From Flavobacterium panacagri (GTDB taxonomy: Bacteria; Bacteroidota; Bacteroidia; Flavobacteriales; Flavobacteriaceae), in the NCBI RefSeq assembly GCF_030378165.1, contig NZ_CP119766.1, positions 4,030,001 to 4,094,000 on the forward strand: a stretch of DNA of 64,000 bases. Direction: 5' to 3'. How positions within the stretch are numbered: the first letter of the stretch is position 1; each line of letters begins with the position of its first letter. A program made the translations under genes and the position numbers. The notes beneath the pieces are model-generated. The model made no database searches. It was given only the letters and a program-made list of their open reading frames with translations, and had not been told where the DNA came from. Shown in pieces: positions 48,029 to 54,779 of the stretch.

Positions 48029-48748
48029 ATGAAAATTGCAACTATTACAGGCGTTACAAAATCGCCAGAACTTCAAGTAACAAAAGCAATCGGTGCTTTA
48101 ATTCTTTCAAGTGATCTGCCATTATCAGGCTTAACTACTGAAAAAATTAGTATTTACATTGAACGTGGAAACGGCTCGAATGTCATTTTAGCAAATAAAG
48201 TTTTGCTTAAAGATTTCATTTTAGCAAGTACCTACGGAACTGAAAATACACAGTCTGATGAAGATAATGCTTTGATTGCATTGTGTGAATTAGCAGACGA
48301 AGGTTCAATTTATCTTGCAGATAAAGAGAGTATTAAAATTACTCTTGAAGATTTAATTGCAGGTAAACGCTACGATTTACACGGAATCGAAGAGCCACAG
48401 CAAACAAATAATTTATTCTTTTTTGAACAAAAATCTGTTGCTTCTGAGGAGTTCAACAAAAAAATTGATGTTCAGGGATTTGATTTGGCTGTTATGACTG
48501 TTGACGATTCAGTAAGCGATTTGTCTTATCAGTACTCAAATGGTCAGGTAGTTAAATACCTTCCTTTTGAACTTCAAACATTAAGCCGTGATATTGACCC
48601 TATCCAAGCTGTTCTTGCAGATGGAAAAGTTTTACAAGGCTTAACGGATAGATTAACCTTGCCTTTAGTGGCGGTGGTTGGTATTGAAATCAATAAGTCG
48701 CAAGGCTCAATTATTAATTTCGTCGTAAGATGTTTAAAAACTGTGTAA
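48029..48748 (+). CDS. Predicted major coat protein, double-jelly-roll type
   Basis: 239 residues, almost wholly beta, no signal. The segment LSGLTTEKISIYIERG and KVLLKDFILAS (about 32-67) resembles in order and spacing the N-terminal jelly-roll of PM2 coat protein P2 (SGVT..I..VRVELDG..TLNDLILEN). Two similar halves with a helix break near 130-160 fit a double barrel. It is the first gene of the structural block after the repeat array. The comparison is from memory of one family member, so the call needs structural confirmation; tail or spike protein is the alternative. Confidence 0.55.
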   Translation: MKIATITGVTKSPELQVTKAIGALILSSDLPLSGLTTEKISIYIERGNGSNVILANKVLLKDFILASTYGTENTQSDEDNALIALCELADEGSIYLADKESIKITLEDLIAGKRYDLHGIEEPQQTNNLFFFEQKSVASEEFNKKIDVQGFDLAVMTVDDSVSDLSYQYSNGQVVKYLPFELQTLSRDIDPIQAVLADGKVLQGLTDRLTLPLVAVVGIEINKSQGSIINFVVRCLKTV

Positions 48749-48751
48749 GCT

Positions 48752-49228
48752 ATGGGATTTTTCAAAAAAATTGGAACAGCGATTAAGAAAAACGTTTCGT
48801 TCAAAAATTTGGTAAAGGTCGCTACTCCTATTATGGGTGCTATTCCTTTCGTTGGTGGAACTGTTCAAAATATATCGCAGAATTTGCAAGATGCTCACGA
48901 AGCAAAAAAAGCAAATAAACAGGCTGAGGAAGAATACAACAAACAAATGGCTTTAAATACCGCAAGTCAAGCGGTTGGTGCTGTAGCAAATGCAGGTTCT
49001 CAGATTTTCGCAAAAGCCGTAACAACTGGAATTAATGACGGTTTAAGTACTGGTTTTGTTCAGGGTTCGGGTCAGGTTGGTGCTACTGTCGTAAGTTCAA
49101 CTATTAAGGTTTGGTTTCAAAGAAACTGGAAAATTGTTTTAGGTGCTGTCGCTGGTCTTATTGCATTGATTTGGTTTTTAAGACGTGACCGCAATAATTC
49201 AGGAAGAAGAGTTGCTAGAAAAAGATAG
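48752..49228 (+). CDS. Small virion membrane protein candidate
   Basis: 158 residues. N-terminus MGFFKKIGTAIKKNVSFKNL is amphipathic, a glycine/alanine-rich hydrophobic middle follows with EAKKANKQAEEEYNKQM coiled region, and a C-terminal membrane helix (about 128-143, IVLGAVAGLIALIWFL) ends in a strongly basic tail RRDRNNSGRRVARKR. A membrane protein of this size directly behind the coat gene fits the inner-membrane proteins of PM2/FLiP-like virions. The basic tail could contact the genome. No homologue recognised. Confidence 0.65.
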   Translation: MGFFKKIGTAIKKNVSFKNLVKVATPIMGAIPFVGGTVQNISQNLQDAHEAKKANKQAEEEYNKQMALNTASQAVGAVANAGSQIFAKAVTTGINDGLSTGFVQGSGQVGATVVSSTIKVWFQRNWKIVLGAVAGLIALIWFLRRDRNNSGRRVARKR

Positions 49229-49239
49229 CAAGCCGAAAA

Positions 49240-49288
49240 ATTACTATCGAATCTATCTTATTGTATTTCTGATAGATTCGGCAGTAAT
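49240..49288 (+). promoter_or_regulatory. Large intergenic hairpin in structural operon
   Basis: CGAATCTATC (49248-49257) pairs perfectly with GATAGATTCG (49271-49280). ATTACT and AGTAAT extend the stem outside a 2-base mismatch to about 18 pairs; the loop is 13 bases. There is no T run. Candidate single-strand origin, packaging signal or transcript processing element. Confidence 0.5.
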
Positions 49289-49342
49289 CATAGTAAAAAA
49301 ACTGGCTGAAATCATATTATTAATTAAACACATTATAAAGTA

Positions 49343-49741
49343 ATGGCACAAAATAGAAAAAATTCTAATAATCAGAATTACAACAATAATAACAATAACC
49401 AACAAAAGGTAAAGCATTCAGGTGCAAAGTACACTACTTACATGCCTGTTACGGGGCCTAATAAAGGTGTTGAACAGCATTTAACAACTGGTTGGAGATT
49501 GTCTAAAGGAGAATTGATTGCAATTAAATGTGTGACTACCAATAAATCAAATCTTTCTGAAAAAGGTTGGTTTGGTTCTGTTGCATGCACTTTTACAAAC
49601 ACTAAAACTGGTGTTCAATCATTTCACTGGGGTACAATGCAGAAAAACGGCGGTAAAGTCGTAATTGACAGTATGGCGTTTGTAATTAATCCACGTGCGA
49701 AAAACGGAGGTTATGCAGGTACATTTATTCGCTCGAACTAA
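49343..49741 (+). CDS. Hypothetical beta-rich structural protein with Asn-rich N-terminus
   Basis: 132 residues. The first 20 are nearly all Asn/Gln (SNNQNYNNNNNNQQ), flexible, followed by a compact beta domain with KHSGAKYTTYMPVTGPNKG and TTGWRLSKGEL, and WFGSVACTFTNTKTG. No signal or membrane segment. A small structural or nucleic-acid binding protein is possible; the N-terminal low-complexity tail resembles disordered linkers of minor capsid proteins. Not recognised. Confidence 0.6.
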   Translation: MAQNRKNSNNQNYNNNNNNQQKVKHSGAKYTTYMPVTGPNKGVEQHLTTGWRLSKGELIAIKCVTTNKSNLSEKGWFGSVACTFTNTKTGVQSFHWGTMQKNGGKVVIDSMAFVINPRAKNGGYAGTFIRSN

Positions 49742-49844
49742 TGTTTAGGTTCATATTAAAGTTCCTCCCTCTTATACTTCACGAGGGGGTCGATTTACTC
49801 AAAGAGCATTTAGAAAAAAGAAAACAATTAAAACAAAATAAGTC

Positions 49845-50021
49845 ATGAAAAATTTGAAAGGAATTGTTTCGATAATTGGTATTATCGTAAAATATGGTGC
49901 GGTTGTTACTGCTATTTTAAAAGGTATTCAGGTTGTATCTGATGAATTAAGCAAGCTTGATTTCGGAAAAGATGAACCTCAAGCGCCTGCCAAACCTTTA
50001 ACTATCGAAGAAAATGAGTAG
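49845..50021 (+). CDS. 58-residue one-helix membrane protein
   Basis: MKNLKGIVSIIGIIVKYGAV is followed by VTAILKGIQVV, so residues 6-31 are hydrophobic; an acidic, Pro-rich tail ends EENE. The stop overlaps the next start by eight bases, showing translational coupling with the lytic enzyme. Holin-like or virion membrane role is possible by position next to the lysin. Too small for standard gene calling but the overlap supports it. Confidence 0.6.
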   Translation: MKNLKGIVSIIGIIVKYGAVVTAILKGIQVVSDELSKLDFGKDEPQAPAKPLTIEENE

Positions 50022-50559
50022 TTATTTAGGTAGAAAAGAATTAACACGAGGTATTCGAAATAACAATCCGGGTAACTTGGTTTTGACAAATATAGCATGG
50101 CAGGGAAAAATACCAAATGCTCAAAATACAGATAAACATTTTGAACAGTTTACAGAAGTAAAATATGGTATTCGTGCCATGTTGCGAGATTTGACAAATG
50201 ATATTGATAAAGGTAAAAATACCGTAAGAAAGCTTATAACTGAATATGCCCCGCCATTTGAAAATGATACGCAAAAGTATATTGAGGTTATCTCTAAAGC
50301 TGTCGGTTTAGACCCTGACCAAACAATTAAAATTGTTGATGCAAAATTTTACTTAGTTATTGCACGTGCGATTATTAAACATGAATGCGCACCCGATCAC
50401 AATTTAATTTACGATTCAGACATTCAAGATGCGATTGACATTATGGGAGATTACAATCTTGCAAGCGTTACCGTAACGGCTAAGAAGAAATTCAAGTTCA
50501 ATTATTTGATTATTCCCGTACTACTTTTTTTTTATACTGTTTACAGCGTTACAGTCTAA
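50014..50559 (+). CDS. Membrane-anchored peptidoglycan-cleaving enzyme (P5-like)
   Basis: 181 residues. GIRNNNPGNL at 13-22 followed by FEQFTEVKYGIRAMLRDL and an ITEYAPPFENDTQKYIE segment is the lysozyme-like fold of 'structural protein P5' / phage-type lytic enzymes. Residues about 163-179 form a hydrophobic helix at the C-terminus, so the enzyme is tied to a membrane. In membrane-containing phages such enzymes open the cell wall on entry or exit. Starts inside the preceding small gene. The lytic-family call is good; bond specificity unknown. Confidence 0.78.
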   Translation: MSSYLGRKELTRGIRNNNPGNLVLTNIAWQGKIPNAQNTDKHFEQFTEVKYGIRAMLRDLTNDIDKGKNTVRKLITEYAPPFENDTQKYIEVISKAVGLDPDQTIKIVDAKFYLVIARAIIKHECAPDHNLIYDSDIQDAIDIMGDYNLASVTVTAKKKFKFNYLIIPVLLFFYTVYSVTV

Positions 50560-50606
50560 ACAAACGCCCAAAACGATAAAAATTATTAATTCAAAATTTA
50601 AACAAG

Positions 50607-50714
50607 ATGTTAGATAAAATCAAACTTTTTTACGCAAACAATAAAACTATTGCAAATGTTGTATTAGTGGCTTTAGCGGGATTCTTAGCTTATAAATTAT
50701 TTAAGAAAAAATAA
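50607..50714 (+). CDS. 35-residue one-helix membrane protein
   Basis: MLDKIKLFYANNKTIANVVL, then VALAGFLAYKLFKKK: one short membrane helix with a lysine-rich end. It stops two bases before the next start. Such tiny membrane proteins are common in PRD1/PM2/FLiP-like virions. Real gene by tight spacing and start position; function unknown. Confidence 0.6.
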   Translation: MLDKIKLFYANNKTIANVVLVALAGFLAYKLFKKK

Positions 50715-50716
50715 TT

Positions 50717-51238
50717 ATGGCTCAAAGAGAGATAATGAATAGAACGAAGAGCCAAGCCAATACTGTTTGGCTCTTTGATTTTCTGCAAAAATACTGGCTT
50801 TTGGTTGTTGGTATCATTGTGTGTTATCCATTATTAAAAAAATGGTATGCTAAATTCACGCAAGATGCTGAGGAAAAAGCTTTGGAAGATGCGGAAAAAG
50901 ATTTAAGAATTGCAGTTTCTAACCCAATGACAAAAGAAATTGAATTGAACAAAATTACACCTCGTAAAGAAGTTCATGACATAGCAGAATCTTTGGCGGT
51001 ATGGTTAGGAACAAATAAGCAAACGAAAGATTCTCCTTGGTATACTTGGATAACTGAACCAATGTCTAATTTCGAAAATGAAAGAGAGACTATTAACGAG
51101 TTATTGAAAGTGAAGCAAGTTACAACTGTTCCTTTAGTAATTGGCTGTTATTATGTTGTTACACGCCGTGATTTAAAGGCTGATTTAAAAAAATATTTAT
51201 CAACCTCGGACTTAAAAAAAGTTCCTTTATTCAATTAA
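50717..51238 (+). CDS. Hypothetical membrane-anchored protein with hairpin in its 5' coding part
   Basis: 173 residues with a membrane helix at about 23-42 (FLQKYWLLVVGIIVCYPLLK) and a soluble region with an acidic helix (AEEKALEDAEKDL). ATG at 50735 is an alternative start. Bases 50747-50775 in the gene form a perfect 9-bp stem. No family found. Position among virion-type genes suggests a minor structural or assembly protein. Confidence 0.65.
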   Translation: MAQREIMNRTKSQANTVWLFDFLQKYWLLVVGIIVCYPLLKKWYAKFTQDAEEKALEDAEKDLRIAVSNPMTKEIELNKITPRKEVHDIAESLAVWLGTNKQTKDSPWYTWITEPMSNFENERETINELLKVKQVTTVPLVIGCYYVVTRRDLKADLKKYLSTSDLKKVPLFN

Positions 51239-51244
51239 AACGAC

Positions 51245-52096
51245 ATGAATTATATACAATATATTGATGATACATACGCGGTAAAAGTAAAGGAAATTCC
51301 GTATTATGATGAACAGGGTTACGCTGTAAAAGATATTCAAACACCGTTTTTCATATTGTCGCTTTTTATTGACAATAAACGTGTAAACGGCGTATATTTT
51401 AATAATTACGATAGTTTGGCTATGTTGTCAGTTATTAATGATTTAGGTAACGTCGATTTAAATGTTATTCCCGAAAATCATTTTGCAACTGCTTTTACAG
51501 AAATATTTCTTGGAGTTCCTTACTCTACTGGTTCGAGTGTGCAGATTTCAAATTTTAGTGATTTTCAAAAGAAGCCATTAAGATATTTAAAAGAGTATAA
51601 ATTACCTCAATTTCGCTTAGATGGTAGATTTTCTCAGGGTTCAGGTTATGCTTACGATACTAGGGTTTATTCTTTGCTAAAACTTGGTACAATTCAATCG
51701 GATAATAAATTCTATACGGCATTTTATGATACTTATAGAAATGGTACTCATATCGATAACTTAGAATTTCAGGGTGAAAATCCAAACTATATTAGAAGTG
51801 GTTATGATTTAGTTACGTCTTTTCCAGTTCAGAACAATGGTAGTATTGTTCAGTTTGGAGATTATTATGTAAAAATGACAACAACTAAACCTTATCCTTA
51901 TGGTCTTAGCGTTTTTATATTTACAGATATTAGAACTAATGAATTTTGGTTTTATGTGAATTATATCGAAGTTGGCACGAGTATTATTAAAAAAGGAGAA
52001 TTCGATATCTCAACATTTGTTTGTGTGAACGGAGGTTTTAAAATTAAAAATCTCATGCATGAAGTAGAGATACAAATCACAAATATTTATGGCTAA
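51245..52096 (+). CDS. Hypothetical beta-rich protein, possible spike or receptor-binding protein
   Basis: 283 residues, no signal or membrane helix, beta-rich with many Tyr/Asn/Gly and short turns (e.g. FILSLFIDNKRVNGVYFNN and FIFTDIRTNEFWFYVNY). It is the second-largest protein of the element after Rep, near the end of the operon, where vertex or receptor-binding proteins often lie. It might alternatively be the major coat protein if the 239-residue protein is not. No homologue recognised. Confidence 0.6.
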   Translation: MNYIQYIDDTYAVKVKEIPYYDEQGYAVKDIQTPFFILSLFIDNKRVNGVYFNNYDSLAMLSVINDLGNVDLNVIPENHFATAFTEIFLGVPYSTGSSVQISNFSDFQKKPLRYLKEYKLPQFRLDGRFSQGSGYAYDTRVYSLLKLGTIQSDNKFYTAFYDTYRNGTHIDNLEFQGENPNYIRSGYDLVTSFPVQNNGSIVQFGDYYVKMTTTKPYPYGLSVFIFTDIRTNEFWFYVNYIEVGTSIIKKGEFDISTFVCVNGGFKIKNLMHEVEIQITNIYG

Positions 52097-52313
52097 TACT
52101 ACTCCAACGCCTTACAGCTGTACAATCTTTAATAAAGATAAAAGTATAAGACCTATAAAAGTTGAGTTTTGCAAATCAATATATTATCTACATAACTGGT
52201 GTAAAAATGTCGGATTTGATTATCACTACATTAATATTTACAATCGAAAAACTGGTAATTATATTTCTCGACAATATTCTAATGATTATATAATAGATAA
52301 GCCTTTGTATTAA
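52089..52313 (+). CDS. Last gene of structural operon, 74-residue hypothetical protein
   Basis: Overlaps the preceding gene by eight bases (ATGGCTAA). It has two cysteines (SCTIF and NWCKN) and many Tyr, small and beta-rich. The stop codon lies inside the terminator hairpin. May act with the 283-residue protein; not recognised. Confidence 0.6.
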   Translation: MANTTPTPYSCTIFNKDKSIRPIKVEFCKSIYYLHNWCKNVGFDYHYINIYNRKTGNYISRQYSNDYIIDKPLY

Positions 52314-52332
52314 TTTACAAAGGCTTTTTTTT
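52299..52332 (+). terminator. Terminator of the phage-like operon
   Basis: AAGCCTTTGTA (52299-52309) pairs with TACAAAGGCTT (52316-52326), loop six bases, followed by eight T. The stop codon of the last plus-strand gene lies in its loop region. Confidence 0.9.
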
Positions 52333-52969
52333 AGTCTAATATTGTTATGGTTTTTACTTTTACAACTTCTACATATAAAAACCCTCCTTTTTCAGATGTA
52401 TTTCTTTCATCTTTGAAATAATAATTATTGTCTACTCCTCTTAAATATTCGACAATCCTTTGCATTTTTGTATATGCTTCAAATCTATCTTTTACTTGGA
52501 TATAAATGTCTGTTTTTTTAGTGAATTCATTTGTTGGGACTAAATTTATTTTTCTTTCGTTTATTATACTTGAAACAAATGTGAATTTTAATTCTGTTTT
52601 GAAAAGATTTGATAAATTATTTTTTTCAAGATAGTCATCGTCTTCATAAAGCATATTAATGTTTAGAAATCCCAATGGTTTTATATTGACTAATTGTATG
52701 TGAAAATTTGACTTGTAATGATCCTTATACTTTTTATTGTCTTTTAAATGATATTTGTTATCTATATATGCACAATAATCTCTAACTGTTCCCATTATTA
52801 TAGATGCATCATATGGAGTGTTAACGCTAACGTAATTATCGTCTAAATCATCGTAGTTGTCCGATAATGTAAATCTTAATTCTTCATCATCTTGTAAAAA
52901 ATTCTCTCTAAATTTTTTATGATAGTTAACAATTTGAATTAAAACTTGCTCTTCTTCACTTAAAGCCAT
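52331..52969 (-). CDS. Hypothetical minus-strand protein at the end of the element
   Basis: 212 residues, acidic, cytoplasmic, starting MALSEEEQVLIQIVNYHKKF. It contains YVSVNTPYDASIIMGTVRDY and ends VEVVKVKTITILD. No family recognised. It is convergent with the phage operon and the only minus-strand gene of the segment, which is where cargo such as superinfection exclusion or immunity is often placed. Whether it belongs to the element depends on the right boundary. Confidence 0.55.
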   Translation of the reverse strand: MALSEEEQVLIQIVNYHKKFRENFLQDDEELRFTLSDNYDDLDDNYVSVNTPYDASIIMGTVRDYCAYIDNKYHLKDNKKYKDHYKSNFHIQLVNIKPLGFLNINMLYEDDDYLEKNNLSNLFKTELKFTFVSSIINERKINLVPTNEFTKKTDIYIQVKDRFEAYTKMQRIVEYLRGVDNNYYFKDERNTSEKGGFLYVEVVKVKTITILD

Positions 52970-53115
52970 ATTTTTTAGTTTAAATTAATTTGTGTCTATA
53001 AATTTTTTAAAGGTATAATTATTTATTCTTTTATAGCAATTGACAAAGTGAAATTAAAATTATTGGCATTATATTTGAAAATCTTTAGTAATTATAAACT
53101 CACAAATAAAACCAC

Positions 53116-53559
53116 ATGAAAAAAATTACTTTATTACTTTTTATTATACTTTCTATTCCTGTTTTTGCTCAAGATTCAGATATGAAAATTTTTTTAGAGA
53201 AAAAAGAATCTATTAATATCGACCAATACGATTTGATAAAACAAGTAAATATATTTTATCCTGACATTCTAATTTCTAAAGAAGTTAAAGCCAATTATAA
53301 GAATAATTTGAAAGTTAACGAATTTCTATCTGCTGAATTAATTTATCCGAATAGCGGTAAGTTTAAACTTTACAATGTTACAATCATGGATAAAAGACAT
53401 TTAACTTATACCTTTTTATCAAATGATGATATTTTGACTTATGGTGATGTTCGAATATTTGATGGTAAGACGGTTCGAACCTTGTATCGTTTGTCAGGTG
53501 CAAATTCTTTAATGCAATATTTTGTCGATGGTAAATTGATAAATGAAGTAAAAGGATAA
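53116..53559 (+). CDS. Small secreted protein, paralogue of gene at 54219
   Basis: 147 residues with signal peptide (MKKITLLLFIILSIPVFAQ). It shares with the protein at 54219-54635 the sequences QYDLIKQVNIFYPDILISK (vs QYELLKKVNQYYPDITLSK) and GDVRIFDGKTVRTLY (vs GDVTIFNGNALRTTF), so the two are paralogues of one unnamed family. The two copies stand on opposite strands on either side of the candidate right attachment site. Secreted or periplasmic; function unknown. Confidence 0.65.
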   Translation: MKKITLLLFIILSIPVFAQDSDMKIFLEKKESINIDQYDLIKQVNIFYPDILISKEVKANYKNNLKVNEFLSAELIYPNSGKFKLYNVTIMDKRHLTYTFLSNDDILTYGDVRIFDGKTVRTLYRLSGANSLMQYFVDGKLINEVKG

Positions 53560-53582
53560 TTTTACAACTTCAATCAATAAAT

Positions 53583-53609
53583 AAGCCCCAATAAAACGGG
53601 GCTTTTTTT
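53583..53609 (+). terminator. Terminator of small secreted protein gene
   Basis: AAGCCCC (53583-53589) and GGGGCTT (53598-53604) with an eight-base loop and T run, 23 bases after the stop. Confidence 0.82.
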
Positions 53610-53698
53610 ATGTTCCGAATTTTTATATATTAGATTTCTTCAAAAATAGGGGTTAAAAATGCTGTTAATAAAGTTGTTAACATCTTCTTGGACATACT

Positions 53699-53726
53699 GC
53701 AAATCATACTATAAATTATAGGTCAA
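53699..53726. other. Candidate right attachment site, XerCD dif-like
   Basis: GCAAATCATAC, TATAAA, TTATAGGTCAA, with the same centre and nearly the same right arm as 45780-45807. Core CATAnTATAAATTATAGnTCA is shared (19 of 21). The left arm is more divergent, as expected if one arm comes from chromosome and the other from the phage. Confidence 0.45.
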
Positions 53727-53733
53727 AAATAAT

Positions 53734-53751
53734 ACGTCTAAATTTAGACGT
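53734..53751 (-). terminator. 18-bp palindrome, probable terminator of the minus-strand gene
   Basis: ACGTCTAAATTTAGACGT is perfectly self-complementary and stands two bases after the stop of the minus-strand gene at 53754. On the minus strand it is followed by ATTATTTTT. It is seven bases from the right dif-like site. Confidence 0.5.
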
Positions 53752-53753
53752 TG

Positions 53754-54131
53754 TTAGTATAATTTGGTTAAAATCATTTCATTAGGAACTAAATCACCGC
53801 CACCACGTTTTGTGAATTGCAATACTCCTTCATTTGTTAGTAAAACTGCACTTGAAGAAATTCCATCTTTATCTTTTAGTTTTATTTGAGCTTTATCGCC
53901 GTGCGGATACACATATCCAGAAATTTCAAGAATTCCCGAGTTCAATTCTTTATGTTCGCTTGTAACTTCGGCAGTTCCAAAAATCTTATAATTAGATTGC
54001 GCAACTGTAATTGTAAAAAAATATTCTTTTTTACAGTCTTTACATTTTTGGTTTGTCCAGGTTCCAGAAAATCGATCTTGAGAAAAAGATTTTAGAGACA
54101 TTAAAAATGCGATAAAAAGAAATTTTTTCAT
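53754..54131 (-). CDS. Small hypothetical secreted protein
   Basis: 125 residues with a signal peptide (MKKFLFIAFLMSLKSFSQ). The mature part starts FSGTWTNQKCKDCKKEYFFT (Cys-x-x-Cys) and is beta-rich, lipocalin-like in style. No family assigned. It stands between the two paralogous secreted-protein genes. Confidence 0.6.
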   Translation of the reverse strand: MKKFLFIAFLMSLKSFSQDRFSGTWTNQKCKDCKKEYFFTITVAQSNYKIFGTAEVTSEHKELNSGILEISGYVYPHGDKAQIKLKDKDGISSSAVLLTNEGVLQFTKRGGGDLVPNEMILTKLY

Positions 54132-54171
54132 TGTAAATGGTTTTATTAAAAATTTGGCTCAAATATAAACC

Positions 54172-54203
54172 AAAAAAGCATCACTATATTGTGATGCTTT
54201 TTT
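54172..54203 (-). terminator. Terminator between minus-strand secreted-protein genes
   Basis: AAAAAAGCATCAC (54172-54184) and GTGATGCTTTTTT (54191-54203), loop six bases. Ends the 54219-54635 transcript. Confidence 0.85.
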
Positions 54204-54218
54204 GGAAGTTGAACAAAA

Positions 54219-54635
54219 TTATAATTTTTTCAAATAAACTGATTTCCCATTTAAGGAAACATCGATCTGATTTGTTTTTTCGTTAAAAGTTGTTCTCAAC
54301 GCATTTCCGTTAAATATGGTAACGTCACCATGTACATGACCGGTTTCATTTGATACATAATCAAATTTAACTTTTTTGTTGTCCGGTTCGATGCCTAATT
54401 TATAGCTTGAAAATTTAGTTCCCCTTAAATCAAAGTCTTGTTGTGAATCGATAATGTTTCCGTCGGCGTAAAAATTAGTAACAGATTTACTCAATGTAAT
54501 ATCAGGATAATACTGATTTACTTTTTTTAAGAGTTCGTACTGGGCCGTACTTGCATCTTCTTGCTTAGATGTAATGGTTTGGGCAAATGAAATTGATGTG
54601 CATAAAACTGCTACTAGTAAAAGGTACTTTCTCAT
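54219..54635 (-). CDS. Small secreted protein, paralogue of gene at 53116
   Basis: 138 residues, signal peptide ending ISFAQ. Conserved blocks shared with the 53116 protein: QYELLKKVNQYYPDITLSK and GHVHGDVTIFNGNALRTTF. No named family. Function unknown. Located next to a divergent efflux-pump gene. Confidence 0.65.
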   Translation of the reverse strand: MRKYLLLVAVLCTSISFAQTITSKQEDASTAQYELLKKVNQYYPDITLSKSVTNFYADGNIIDSQQDFDLRGTKFSSYKLGIEPDNKKVKFDYVSNETGHVHGDVTIFNGNALRTTFNEKTNQIDVSLNGKSVYLKKL

Positions 54636-54779
54636 AGTTTTTAATTTAAAGATTAATAAGTTGTTATACCAAATTATAATGGTAATGACTTTAATTTATT
54701 GTTATAAACTCCGGGAAGTTATATAACAAGGTACGAAATCTTTACCTTTGCAGAAAATTAAAAGCCCTTTTTTAAGAAA

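Larger units (their letters stand above)
45780..53726 (+). mobile_element. Putative integrated small membrane-containing phage (FLiP/PM2-like, ssDNA-type)
   Basis: A block of 13 plus-strand genes with overlapping or nearly touching ends. It encodes a Rep_trans-type rolling-circle initiator, a predicted double-jelly-roll coat protein, a membrane-anchored lytic enzyme and at least four small proteins with one membrane helix each. No integrase, transposase, terminase or Walker-A ATPase is visible. Dif-like sequences flank it, so use of host XerC/XerD is proposed. A minus-strand gene and a small secreted-protein gene lie between the structural operon terminator and the right dif-like copy; whether they belong to the element is unresolved. 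The size fits Flavobacterium phage FLiP-type viruses. Confidence 0.7.

Noticed and set aside
45780-53726. Filamentous (inovirus) or Microviridae prophage
   Set aside because: No Zot-type ATPase with Walker A and no minor coat adsorption protein as in inoviruses; no HUH-type Rep or Microviridae-type coat; a membrane-anchored lytic enzyme argues against inovirus.
45780-53726. Integrase or transposase for the element
   Set aside because: No tyrosine or serine recombinase or DDE transposase was recognised among its ORFs, so host-mediated integration is preferred.
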